From: JBBSBL01 sp963735885
GTDB taxonomy: Bacteria > Actinomycetota > Thermoleophilia > Solirubrobacterales > Solirubrobacteraceae
Reading direction: 5' to 3'
Assembly: GCA_963735885.1 (NCBI GenBank)
Contig: CAVTMP010000008.1
Coordinates: forward strand, 62,001 to 126,000
DNA: 64,000 nt
Below the pieces are notes generated by a model, which was not told the origin of the DNA, did no database searches, and saw nothing but the letters and a program-made list of their open reading frames with translations. This document shows, in pieces, positions 34,154 through 42,844 of this stretch. How positions within the stretch are numbered: the first letter of the stretch is position 1; every line of letters starts with the position of its first letter. Made by a program: the position numbers and the translations under genes.

Positions 34154-35416
34154 CGCGGGTCCGCGAAGGGCCGCTCGGCCTCGACGCCCCCGTCGCCGAG
34201 CTGGAAGGCGCCGTGCAGCGCGCGCACCGCGTCCGGCACCTGCGCGGAGCGGATCACGCAGGAGATCTTGATCGGCGAGGTCGAGATCATCTCGATGTTG
34301 ATGCGCTCGTCGCCGAGCGTGCGGAACACCGTCGCGGCGACCCCCGGGTGCGAGCGCATGCCCGCCCCGACGATCGAGACCTTTCCCATCTCCGGGTCCT
34401 CGGCCACCCCGCCGATGCCGAGCTCCTCGAGCAGCGGGTCGAGCGTCGCGCGCGCGTTGCGGAGGTCCTCGCGCGCGACGGTGAAGGAGAGGTCGGCGCC
34501 GTGGCCCTCGGACTCCGGCTCGTTCTGGATGATCATGTCGACGTTCACGTTCGCCTCGGCCAGCGCCCCGAAGATGCGCCCGGCGACGCCGGGCTCGTCG
34601 GGAACGCCCAGCAGCGTGATGCGGGCCTCCTCGCTGGAGTGCGTGACCGCGGTGATGAGGGGGTGCTCCATCGTCTCGTCCTCGCCGAGGACGACGGTAC
34701 CGGGTCCGTCCCCGAACGAGGACCGGCAGTGGATGCGCACGCCGTGGTTCCGCGCGTACTCGACCGAGCGCAGCTGCAGGACCTTCGCCCCCGAGGAGGC
34801 CATCTCGAGCATCTCCTCGAAGGAGACGGCGGCGAGCTTGCGCGCGTCGGGCACGAGGCGGGGGTCGGCGCTGAAGACGCCGGCCACGTCGGTGTAGATC
34901 TCGCACACGTCGGCGCCGATCGCGGCGGCGAGGGCGACCGCGGTCGTGTCCGAGCCGCCGCGGCCGAGCGTCGTCACGTCGTAGGCGGTCGAGACCCCCT
35001 GGAAGCCGGCGACGAGCACGATGCTGTCGGCCTCCAGCGCCTCTTCGATCCGTCCGCGCGCGCACGTCGACGATCCGCGCCTCGCGTGTGGGAGGTGTCG
35101 GTGACGATCCCGGCCTGGGACCCGGTGAGCGAGATCGCCCGGTGGCCGAGGTCGTTGATCGCCATCGCGCAGAGCGCGCACGACATCCGCTCGCCGGTCG
35201 AGAGCAGCATGTCCATCTCCCGCGGGTCGGGACTCGGGGAGACCTCCTCGGCCATCGCGATCAGCTCGTCGGTCGTCTGGCCGCGTGCGGAGAGCACCGC
35301 GACCACGCGGTTGCCGGCCTCGCGCTGGCGACGATGCGGCGCGCGGCGTTCTGGATCCGCTCGGCGTCGGCGACGCTCGTTCCCCCGAACTTCATGACCA
35401 CGGTGTCGCTGCTCAT
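34150..35416 (-). CDS. lysC: aspartate kinase, up to three frameshifts
   Basis: It phosphorylates aspartate, first step of the aspartate pathway. The N-terminus (ATG 35416) has V-M-K-F-G-G-T-S-V-A. The kinase core with S-T-G-E-R and the end with G-R-G-G-S-D-T-T-A and two ACT regulatory domains lie in other frames. A base is missing near 35319-35323, and extra bases near 35083-35086 and 35050-35063 break the frame around the 10-codon stretch E-A-R-I-V-D-V-R-A. Corrected, the protein is about 420 residues, normal for a class with lysine/threonine feedback control. Confidence 0.89.
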
Positions 35417-35466
35417 CGGCTGGCCAGGGTACCGAGGCCCCCTCCGGCGCCCCGGCGGCCCGCGGC

Positions 35467-36066
35467 TCAGACCGCCCGGCGGCCCGCGAAGGCGCGGCCG
35501 AGCGTCAGCTCGTCGGCGTACTCGAGGTCGGCGCCGACGGGCAGGCCGCTGGCCAGGCGCGTGACCGTGACGGCCGGCGCGCGCTCGCGCAGCGCGTCGG
35601 CGAGGTGGTGGGCGGTCGCCTCGCCGGTCGTCGTCGGGTTCGTGGCCAGGACGACCTCCCGCACGCCGCCGGCGTCCACGCGCGCGAGCAGCTCGGCGAG
35701 CTTGAGGTCCTCGGGCTCGACGCCGTCGATCGGCGAGAGCGCGCCACCGAGCACGTGGTAGCGGCCGCGGTACTCGCCGGTCCGCTCGATGCCGATCACG
35801 TCCTGGGGCTCCTCCACGACGCAGATGAGCGCCGCGTCGCGGCGCTCGTCGGCGCAGATGCGGCAGCGGGGCCCCTCGGCGAGGTTGAAGCACACCTCGC
35901 AGAGCCCGACGCTCGCCTTCACCTCGCGGATCGCCTCGGCGAGCGCGAGCGCCTCCTCGTCGCTGGAGCGCAGGACGTGGAACGCGAGTCGCTGGGCGGT
36001 CCGCCCGCCGATGCCGGGCAGCTTCGAGAGCTCGGTGATGAGCCGCTGGACGGGCGGGGCGTGCAT
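35467..36066 (-). CDS. recR: recombination mediator protein RecR
   Basis: A 199-residue DNA-binding protein that helps RecF/RecO load RecA at gaps. Features in order: helix-hairpin-helix with L-P-G-I-G-G-R-T-A, zinc finger C-E-V-C-F ... C-R-I-C, and a Toprim domain with V-V-E-E-P-Q-D and A-T-N-P-T-T-T-G-E. The order dnaX-ybaB-recR is widely conserved and matches this locus. Confidence 0.97.
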   Translation of the reverse strand: MHAPPVQRLITELSKLPGIGGRTAQRLAFHVLRSSDEEALALAEAIREVKASVGLCEVCFNLAEGPRCRICADERRDAALICVVEEPQDVIGIERTGEYRGRYHVLGGALSPIDGVEPEDLKLAELLARVDAGGVREVVLATNPTTTGEATAHHLADALRERAPAVTVTRLASGLPVGADLEYADELTLGRAFAGRRAV

Positions 36067-36108
36067 GGCGGGTGGTGGCGCGGCCTAGACGGTCGTGGAA
36101 TCGATCAT

Positions 36109-36459
36109 CTAGGTGCCCGGCAGGCCGAGCCCGCCGAGCCCGCCGAGCCCGCCCGCGCCGCCGAGGCCGCCCGTGATGGCGCCCATCCGCTTCGCGGCGA
36201 GGTCCTGGGCGCCACGCAGCGCCTCGTTGGTGGCGGCGAGGACCAGGTCGGCGAGCATCTCGACGTCGTCGGGATCGACGGCCTCCGGGTCGATCGAGAC
36301 CGACCGCACCGCGAGGTCGCCGCTCACCGCGACGGTGACCATCCCGCCGCCCGCCGAGGCCTCGACGACCTCGTCCTTGAGCGCCTCCTGCGCGGCCACC
36401 ATGTCCTGCTGCATCTTCTGGACCTGCTTGAGCATCTGCTGCATGTTCGGCTGCGGCAT
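36109..36459 (-). CDS. YbaB/EbfC-family nucleoid-associated protein
   Basis: A 116-residue DNA-binding dimer. The N-terminus M-L-K-Q-V-Q-K-M-Q-Q-D-M and the A-S-A-G-G-G-M-V core are YbaB signatures. The C-terminus is a Gly/Leu-rich tail (repeated G-L-G-G). The ATG overlaps the dnaX stop by one base (TGATG), so it is translationally coupled to dnaX. It may bind DNA at recR-related sites or act as a general nucleoid protein. Confidence 0.95.
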   Translation of the reverse strand: MPQPNMQQMLKQVQKMQQDMVAAQEALKDEVVEASAGGGMVTVAVSGDLAVRSVSIDPEAVDPDDVEMLADLVLAATNEALRGAQDLAAKRMGAITGGLGGAGGLGGLGGLGLPGT

Positions 36460-38258
36460 CAGGCGCCGTTCCCTTCGTCGTCGTCGGGCATCTCCTCGGC
36501 GCCGAACTCCGCGACGAGCCGCCGCACCAGCTCCTCCTCGGTGAGCGACGGATCGGCGGGCTCGACCTCGTCCCCGGCGCCGTCACCGGCCTCGACATAG
36601 GCGAGCGCCAGCGGGTGGCCCGTCACGGTGCGCACCGCCCGCCCCACGATCTCGCGGCAGTCGGCGCTGTCGGCCTTGCGGCGCTGGAAGGCGGCCGCGC
36701 GCGCGAAGGCGACCTCGAGCCGGTCGTCGCGGACGGCCACCGGGCGGGCGCCGGTGAAGAGCGCGGCGACCATCGCGTTGTCGGCCCGGACGGTCTCCAG
36801 GACGGCGGGCCAGAGGGCGCGCATCGCGGTGAGGTCGGGGCGGTCCTCCGGCGCCGCGACCGGCTCGGGCGCGGGACGGGGCTTCGGGGCGGGGCCGCGG
36901 GTCGCCGCGGGCGCCGGCTCCTCGGCCCGCGCCGGTGGGTCCGGAACGGGCTCGGCCGCGACGGCGGTGGCGCCGCGGCCCAGCGGCGCGGCGGCGCGGG
37001 CGGTCGGCGGCTCCGGGGTGGGCGGGCGCGCGGGCGGCGCCGGCCCGTCGCGGTCCCCGACGCCGGCGGACGCCGGCGGGACCGCCGGCGCCGCGCCCGC
37101 CAGGCGCGCCTCCAGCCGGTCGATCCGGGCGAGCAGGGCCGCGGCGGAGGGGTCGGCCTCGGGCGCCGCGGCCTTCACGAGGCAGAGCTCGAGCTGCACG
37201 CGGGGCTCCGAGCCGTCCTTGATCGCCTCGAAGGCGGCGGAGACGAGGTCGAGCAGCCGGACGACATCCGGCGCGGCCAGCCGCTCGGTCTGGGCGGCCA
37301 GGCGCTCGTCCTGCTCGGGGGTGACGCGCAGCTCGGCGGGCACCTCCCCGATCATCCGGACGAGCAGGAGGCCGCGCGCGTGGGCCTCGAGGTCGCCGAG
37401 GAAGCGCGTCACGTCGCGCCCGGCCTCGGCCACCCGGGCGGCGGCGCGCAGGGCGGCGGGCGCGTCGTGGGCGGCCACGGCGTCCAGCGTCTCGGAGAGC
37501 AGCTCCGCGTCGACCACGCCGAGCACGGCGAGGACGTCCTCCATCGCGATCGCCGCGCTGCCGCCCGCGTCGCCGCTGTAGGTCACGAGCTGCTCGAGGG
37601 TGCCGAGCGCGTCGCGGAAGGACCCGGCGGCCGAGCGGGCGACGAGCGCGAGCGCGGCGTCGGGCACCTCGATGCCCTCCGCGTCGGCGGTGCGCCGCAG
37701 GACGATCGCGATCTCGTGCGCGCCGGGCCGGGCGAAGTCGAAGCGATGGCAGCGGTCGACCACCGTCGGGAGCACCTTCTGGGGCTCGGTCGTGGCCAGG
37801 ACGAAGATCGTGTTCGGCGGCGGCTCCTCGAGCGTCTTGAGGAACGCGTTCCACGCCTGCGGCGTGAGCATGTGCGCCTCGTCGAGGATGTACACCTTGT
37901 GGCGGCCGGAGACCGGGGCGAAGGCCACGCTCTCGCGCAGGTCGCGCATGTCGTCGACCCCGTTGTGCGAGGCCGCGTCCATCTCGATCACGTCGAGCGA
38001 CGTCGCGGCGGCGATCGCCCGGCACGACTCGCAGACCCCGCACGGCTCGACCGTGGGACCCCGCTCGCAGTTCAGGCAGGCCGCGAGGATCTTCGCCATG
38101 CTCGTCTTGCCGGTCCCGCGCGAGCCGACGAACAGATAGGCGTGGTGGACCTTCCCGCGCTCGACCGCGTGGCGCAGCGTGCGCACCACGGGCTCCTGGC
38201 CGACGACCTCCGCGAACGTGCGGGGACGGTGGCGGCGGTAGAGCGAGGGGGCGGACAT
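36459..38258 (-). CDS. dnaX: DNA polymerase III subunit gamma/tau
   Basis: A 599-residue clamp-loader ATPase. Walker A G-S-R-G-T-G-K-T-S is near residue 45, a zinc site has C-G-V-C-E-S-C, and D-E-A-H-M-L-T and the A-T-T-E-P motif (sensor 1) follow. After residue 370 a Pro/Ala-rich linker leads to a tau-like C-terminal domain. ATG 38258 starts the S-L-Y-R-R-H-R-P-R family N-terminus. The SRP RNA gene lies 104 bp upstream, the usual ffs-dnaX arrangement. Confidence 0.95.
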   Translation of the reverse strand: MSAPSLYRRHRPRTFAEVVGQEPVVRTLRHAVERGKVHHAYLFVGSRGTGKTSMAKILAACLNCERGPTVEPCGVCESCRAIAAATSLDVIEMDAASHNGVDDMRDLRESVAFAPVSGRHKVYILDEAHMLTPQAWNAFLKTLEEPPPNTIFVLATTEPQKVLPTVVDRCHRFDFARPGAHEIAIVLRRTADAEGIEVPDAALALVARSAAGSFRDALGTLEQLVTYSGDAGGSAAIAMEDVLAVLGVVDAELLSETLDAVAAHDAPAALRAAARVAEAGRDVTRFLGDLEAHARGLLLVRMIGEVPAELRVTPEQDERLAAQTERLAAPDVVRLLDLVSAAFEAIKDGSEPRVQLELCLVKAAAPEADPSAAALLARIDRLEARLAGAAPAVPPASAGVGDRDGPAPPARPPTPEPPTARAAAPLGRGATAVAAEPVPDPPARAEEPAPAATRGPAPKPRPAPEPVAAPEDRPDLTAMRALWPAVLETVRADNAMVAALFTGARPVAVRDDRLEVAFARAAAFQRRKADSADCREIVGRAVRTVTGHPLALAYVEAGDGAGDEVEPADPSLTEEELVRRLVAEFGAEEMPDDDEGNGA

Positions 38259-38361
38259 CGGCGGCCGGGCGAGTGTACCCACGGACCCGGAGCCCGGCCC
38301 GCGACGGAGCCCGGCCCGCGACCGGGCGCGGGCCCGCCGGCGTTGGCGCGGCGAGGAAGGC

Positions 38362-38633
38362 GGACCGTGCACCCCCCGTCGAAGCTCCGGCTCCGGTGGC
38401 TCTCGTCGCCCGCGACTCCGGCCCGGCGATCCCGTGGCGCCTGGCGGGGGCCGCTTAAGGCTGCTTCCTTCCGGACCTGACCTGGTTCACGGGCCGCCAC
38501 CGCTCGGGACCGGGCCATCGACGCCCCGGGCGGCGCGCCGACCCCGGAGCCGACGCCCCTCGGGGGGGAATTCGGCCCCGCTAGAGCGGATTGCGGATTC
38601 AGGGCACCGCTACCTCCCCGCCTAGCACGGTCC
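38362..38633 (-). ncRNA. ffs: signal recognition particle RNA, large bacterial type with Alu domain
   Basis: On the minus strand the 5' part has gggaggtagcggtgccctg and cgcaatccgctctagc, identical or nearly so to the Alu domain of the 271-nt B. subtilis scRNA. The S domain has the invariant gtcaggtccggaaggaagca loop. The ends pair: ggaccgtgc (5') with gcacggtcc (3', 38362-38370). The total is 272 nt. Domain IV is further closed by ggcccgg/ccgggcc (38511-38516, 38420-38426 on the plus strand). This is the large SRP RNA rather than the short 4.5S form. Confidence 0.93.
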
Positions 38634-38801
38634 ACCCGCGATCCTACCGACCGGGGGCCGGCGACCCGCGGCGCGCGCAGGAGACGCCGTGACGGGGGCC
38701 GAATATCGGAGTCGGTGCAACGCGGGGTCTTTACCATTGGCCGTCGGCTGCCGACTGTGTCCTCACGGGGCGTCCGCGCGTCCCGGGCTCCCGCCTTCCT
38801 C

Positions 38802-39419
38802 ATGCCGAACACCCACCAGCCCTACTGGATCGTCAAGCGTGCGCTCGACATCGTCGTCTCCGCGACGCTCCTCCTGCTGCTCGCGCCGCTCTTCCTCGTG
38901 GTGGCCGCGGCGATCAAGATCGAGGACTCCGCCGGGCCGGTCTTCTTCCGCCAGAACCGCACGGGCCAGGGCGGCCGCAAGTTCGACGTCCTCAAGTTCC
39001 GCACGATGGTGAGCAACGCCGAGGAGCTCAAGGAGCAACTGCGGGCCCGGAGCCTCGTGCCGTGGCCGGACTTCCGGGTGGAGAACGACCCGCGGGTCAC
39101 CGCCGTCGGCCGCTTCCTGCGCAAGACGAGCATCGACGAGCTGCCCCAGCTCATCAACGTCCTGCGCGGTCAGATGACGCTCGTGGGACCCCGGCCGACG
39201 AGCTTCGACGTCACGACCTACGACCTCTGGCACACCGGCCGCCTCGACTACCGGCCGGGAATGACCGGCCCGTGGCAGGTGTGGGGCCGGGACTCCATGG
39301 ACTTCGACGAGCGCTGCCGGCTCGACATCTCCTTCTTCCGCCGCCCGTCGATCCTCCGGGAGCTGCGTCTCCTCGTGGCCACGGTCGGCGTCGTCTTCAA
39401 GCGAACGGGAACCGCATGA
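38802..39419 (+). CDS. bacterial sugar transferase (initiating phosphoglycosyl transferase)
   Basis: A 205-residue membrane enzyme (PglC/WcaJ C-terminal type) that transfers a sugar phosphate from a nucleotide sugar to undecaprenyl phosphate, starting glycan synthesis. There is one re-entrant or transmembrane helix (about residues 15-37), then P-V-F-F-R-Q-N-R, K-F-R-T-M, the catalytic region F-L-R-K-T-S-I-D-E-L-P-Q-L, and L-V-G-P-R-P. It is the first gene of a six-gene operon (to 45416). ATG 38802 is chosen; an in-frame start at 38715 would add 29 residues not needed for the domain. Confidence 0.92.
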   Translation: MPNTHQPYWIVKRALDIVVSATLLLLLAPLFLVVAAAIKIEDSAGPVFFRQNRTGQGGRKFDVLKFRTMVSNAEELKEQLRARSLVPWPDFRVENDPRVTAVGRFLRKTSIDELPQLINVLRGQMTLVGPRPTSFDVTTYDLWHTGRLDYRPGMTGPWQVWGRDSMDFDERCRLDISFFRRPSILRELRLLVATVGVVFKRTGTA

Positions 39420-40045
39420 ACCGCCGTCTCACCTTCCTCGTCTCCGGCGCCGTCGCGCTGGTGATCTTCGTCGCCGGCTGCGGGTACGCGCTCGTGCGAA
39501 CCCAGAAGTACAAGAGCTGCTCGGCGGTCGTGCTCGTGCCCGCCCTCAAGAACCCGACCGACATCGGCAACCTCACGAGCTCGTTCAACAACTCCGGCTC
39601 GATCGGCACCTACGTCGAGTACATCGCCTCGGCGGACACGCTGAAGCGCGCCGGGTCGCCGAACGTCGACCTCGGCGTGCGCGGCGTGCCCGACACGCGG
39701 GTGATCGACGTCTGCACCCAGGGCGGCGAGGCCGAGGTGCAGCCGGGGCTCGTGCGAGTGCTCGACGTCGTCCGCGCGAACCAGTCCGAGATCAACGACG
39801 CGTGGAACATCCGCCTGCTCCAGGGCGCCCAGCCGCCGGAGAAGACGGGGCCCACGACGGCGCTCATCCTCGGCGCGTCGCTGCTGCTCGCGCTGCTCGG
39901 CGGCCTCTTCGTCTTCGTCATGCTCAACCGGTTCGTCGGCTTCGACGCCAGCCCCCGCGGCTCGGCCCCGGCGCCCCGGCTGGACGAGTCGGGCGGGGAC
40001 GACCCGCGTGCGGCGGCGCTGACCGGCGCGGGCCGACACGACTGA
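39416..40045 (+). CDS. Wzz-like bitopic membrane protein (putative chain-length regulator)
   Basis: A 209-residue protein with N- and C-terminal membrane helices (residues 7-25 and about 142-165) flanking an extracytoplasmic segment, followed by a Pro/Asp-rich tail. The topology fits polysaccharide co-polymerases (Wzz/KpsE) but the periplasmic part is short and no Walker motif or proline-rich second helix is obvious. A weak functional call comes mainly from position. The ATG overlaps the sugar-transferase stop (ATGA). Confidence 0.62.
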   Translation: MNRRLTFLVSGAVALVIFVAGCGYALVRTQKYKSCSAVVLVPALKNPTDIGNLTSSFNNSGSIGTYVEYIASADTLKRAGSPNVDLGVRGVPDTRVIDVCTQGGEAEVQPGLVRVLDVVRANQSEINDAWNIRLLQGAQPPEKTGPTTALILGASLLLALLGGLFVFVMLNRFVGFDASPRGSAPAPRLDESGGDDPRAAALTGAGRHD

Positions 40046-40058
40046 GAGTCGAGGGGCC

Positions 40059-41816
40059 GTGCCCCCGACGCCGCCCGTCCACTTCGACCTCGACGGCTTC
40101 GAGCACGTCGCCGACACCGGCCGGAGCCGCCTGCTGCGTGTGCGCGGGCGGTGGGGCTGTCCCGACGAGCGCCTGCTGCCCGAGCCGACGCTGCTCGTCC
40201 ATCACGGCACGCGGGTCGCCCGCCTGACCCCGCTCCCGATCGGCGACGACGAGCCGCCGCAGGCCGGGCCCCGGCCGCCCGGATGGGCCGCCACCTACGC
40301 GATCCCGAAGGCGATCTTCAACGCGGAGGCGCCGCTCGTCTACGAGCTGCAGGTCGTGCCGGACGTCTACCACCCGCTGCCGCTCCCGGCGACCGAGGCC
40401 ACCGGCCCGGGCCCCGAGGAGGACCAGCCGGACCGCCCCGGCGTGACCCTGGCCACGACCGCCGGGGACGTGACCGTCGACGTCCCGCAGGCGACGGCCG
40501 CGGGCACGCTGGTGGCCGCCGGCGCCGCGATCATCGCGACCGCCGTCGCGATCACGCTCCTGCGGAGCCTCAACACCCGGCCCGAGCTGCTCCCGATCAT
40601 GCTCATCGCGATCTCCACGGGGCTCATCCTGCTGTGGAACTCGGCCTGGATCTTCCCGGCCTTCGCCGCGCTGACCTGGACCTCGATCGAGCAGTCGCAG
40701 TTCGGCGGCATCTCCCCGATCGAGATCGGGGGGCTCGTGCTGCTCGTGGTGGCGCTGTGGCGCGGCCTGCGGCGACCCGCGCTGCTGGCCAACGCCCTCT
40801 TCGTCTGCCTGTTCATCGCGCTCCCCCTGCTCGCCACCGCGCTGCTCTCGCCCAATGGCTTCTCGATGCCCACCGACGCGCTGAAGAACCTCTCCTTCCT
40901 GCTCATCGTCGCGCTCGGCATGCAGACGCGGAAGGACATCGACCGGCTGACGATCGCGCTCTGTCTCGTGGCGATCTTCCTCGGCCTCGGGGCGGCCTCC
41001 TCGGTGCTGATCGGACCCTCGGGGCTGTTCCCGGTCGAGATCGACCAGGCCGGCGTCGAGGCGACGCGGGCCGCCGGGCCGTTCGGCGAGTCGAACTTCT
41101 TCGCCCTGTCCCTCGCCGCCCTCCTGCCGGTCGCGATCTACAACGTCAGCCGCGTCGGCTGGCGTCGCTGGCTCGGCTTCGCGTCCGCGGCGGCGATCCT
41201 GGCCGGGATCTTCGCCGCCGGCTCGCGCGGCGGCTTCCTCACCGCGGGGTTCGCGGTGGCCGCGTTCGGGCTGGCCGCCGGGCGGCGCGAGGTGCGGCTC
41301 GGCGCGCTGGCCGTGCTCGCCGTCGCCTTCGTCATGTTCCCGCTCTTCGGCGCGCAGGTGCAGTCCTCCACCGGCCGGACGGTCTCGGGCCGGGCGACCG
41401 AGAACCTCATCGCGGTCGCGCAGTTCGGCGACCACCCGCTCGCCGGGGTCGGCCCCGAGCAGTACCCCGTCCTCTACCGCGACTACGCCCGCAAGATCGG
41501 CGAGGACATCCGGGTCGAGCGCGAACCGCACTCGCTGCCCCTGCAGCTGGCCGCCGAGCAGGGGATCGTCGGCCTGATCGGCTGGATCGGGGCGATCCTC
41601 GTCGTCGTGCGCTTCGCCTGGGCCCGCGGCATCTGGGACAGCATGCTCGGCCGGGCCATGCTGATCTCGTGCGCGACCTGGATGTTCGGCAGCCTGTTCC
41701 TCCACGCCGGGCTCCTGCGGCTGCTCTTCATGCTCGTCGGCGCCGTGATGGCCCTCGCCGGGGCGGCCGGGCCGCTCGGCCGCCGGGCGGGCGACGCGCG
41801 GGAGGCACCGGGGTGA
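40059..41816 (+). CDS. O-antigen ligase/polymerase-like protein with N-terminal soluble extension
   Basis: A 585-residue protein. Residues 1-145 are soluble and open with V-H-F-D-L-D-G-F; I cannot assign them. From about 147 on there are around eleven helices with the Wzy/WaaL signature A-A-G-P-F-G-E-S-N-F-F and the large periplasmic loop motif H-S-L-P-L-Q-L-A-A-E-Q-G. It probably polymerises or ligates lipid-linked repeat units outside the membrane. The GTG start lies 13 bp after the Wzz-like gene; the stop overlaps the methyltransferase start. Confidence 0.86.
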   Translation: MPPTPPVHFDLDGFEHVADTGRSRLLRVRGRWGCPDERLLPEPTLLVHHGTRVARLTPLPIGDDEPPQAGPRPPGWAATYAIPKAIFNAEAPLVYELQVVPDVYHPLPLPATEATGPGPEEDQPDRPGVTLATTAGDVTVDVPQATAAGTLVAAGAAIIATAVAITLLRSLNTRPELLPIMLIAISTGLILLWNSAWIFPAFAALTWTSIEQSQFGGISPIEIGGLVLLVVALWRGLRRPALLANALFVCLFIALPLLATALLSPNGFSMPTDALKNLSFLLIVALGMQTRKDIDRLTIALCLVAIFLGLGAASSVLIGPSGLFPVEIDQAGVEATRAAGPFGESNFFALSLAALLPVAIYNVSRVGWRRWLGFASAAAILAGIFAAGSRGGFLTAGFAVAAFGLAAGRREVRLGALAVLAVAFVMFPLFGAQVQSSTGRTVSGRATENLIAVAQFGDHPLAGVGPEQYPVLYRDYARKIGEDIRVEREPHSLPLQLAAEQGIVGLIGWIGAILVVVRFAWARGIWDSMLGRAMLISCATWMFGSLFLHAGLLRLLFMLVGAVMALAGAAGPLGRRAGDAREAPG

Positions 41817-42844
41817 GGGCGAAGGCGCCGGTCCGCGAGGTGTTCATGCGCTCGCCGCGCGGCATCGTCGCGTGGAACGTGCTGCGCGACCGCGTCGTGG
41901 GCGCGCGCGCCCGCCTCGGGCGCCACCGCGCCCACGGCGGGGCCACGCACGAGGACCTCGACCTCGCCCAGAGCGTCGCCTACATCGACGAGGTCTTCGG
42001 CGACTACCTGCGCTACTCGGCGCTCACCGCCGAGGACCTCGACGGGCTGCGCGTGCTCGAGGTCGGTCCCGGCGACAACCCGGGCGTCGCCCTGCGCTTC
42101 CTCGCCGCGGGGGCGGCGCGGGTGGTGTGCGTCGACCGCTTCCTGCTCTGGCGCGACCCCGCGCAGCAGCGGGAGATCCTTCGCGCCGTGGTCGAGGGCC
42201 TCGAGCCCGCCGGTCGCGCCCGGCTGGAGGGCGTGGTCACCGCCGACGGCGACCTCGTCCCCGGATCGGACCGGCTCGAGTTCATCGAGGGCATCGCGAT
42301 CGAGGAGGCCGACCGCCGCTTTCCACCCGCGTCGTTCGACCTGATCGTCTCCCGCGCGGTGCTCGAGCACGTGCTCGACGTCGAGCGCTCGCTCGCGGTC
42401 ATGGACCGTCTGCTCGCCCCCGGGGGCACGATGCTGCACAAGGTCGACTTCCGCGACCACGGGATGTTCACCGACGCGGGCATGGACCCGCTGACCTTCC
42501 TCACCGTGCGCGAGCCGGTCTTCCGCTGGACCGGGCGCAACAGCGACGGGCTGAACCGGCGTCGCCGCGACACCTACCGCCGCGTCCTCGGCCGGCTGGG
42601 CTACGAGCCGCGCATCCTCGCGACCCACGTCGCCGGGGTGGGAGAGGAGCTCGTCCCCCACCGCGAGACGCTCGAGCCGGGCCGCGACGTCCCCCCGGAG
42701 AGCGTGGCGGCGGTGGCGGAGATCCGTCCCCGGCTCGCGCCGGAGTTCCGTGGGCTCGGCGACGAGGACCTCCTCGTCGCCGGCATCTTCTTCGAGGCGC
42801 GCAAGCCGGCGGCGCCGGAGCGGGCGTCCGAGGCCGCGGCGTGA
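41813..42844 (+). CDS. SAM-dependent methyltransferase (class I)
   Basis: A 343-residue cytosolic enzyme. Motif I reads L-E-V-G-P-G-D-N-P-G near residue 84, then V-C-V-D-R as the SAM-ribose acidic residue. The post-motif is S-F-D-L-I-V-S-R-A-V-L-E-H-V, typical of methyltransf_11 enzymes. It probably methylates a sugar or lipid-linked glycan. The GTG overlaps the upstream polymerase stop, and its own stop overlaps the GT2 start, both by 4 bp. Confidence 0.87.
   Translation: MRAKAPVREVFMRSPRGIVAWNVLRDRVVGARARLGRHRAHGGATHEDLDLAQSVAYIDEVFGDYLRYSALTAEDLDGLRVLEVGPGDNPGVALRFLAAGAARVVCVDRFLLWRDPAQQREILRAVVEGLEPAGRARLEGVVTADGDLVPGSDRLEFIEGIAIEEADRRFPPASFDLIVSRAVLEHVLDVERSLAVMDRLLAPGGTMLHKVDFRDHGMFTDAGMDPLTFLTVREPVFRWTGRNSDGLNRRRRDTYRRVLGRLGYEPRILATHVAGVGEELVPHRETLEPGRDVPPESVAAVAEIRPRLAPEFRGLGDEDLLVAGIFFEARKPAAPERASEAAA

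Noticed and set aside
38455..38520. Short 4.5S-type SRP RNA limited to domain IV
   Set aside because: Flanking sequence matches the Alu domain and the outer 9-bp stem pairs perfectly, so the 272-nt large form is better.
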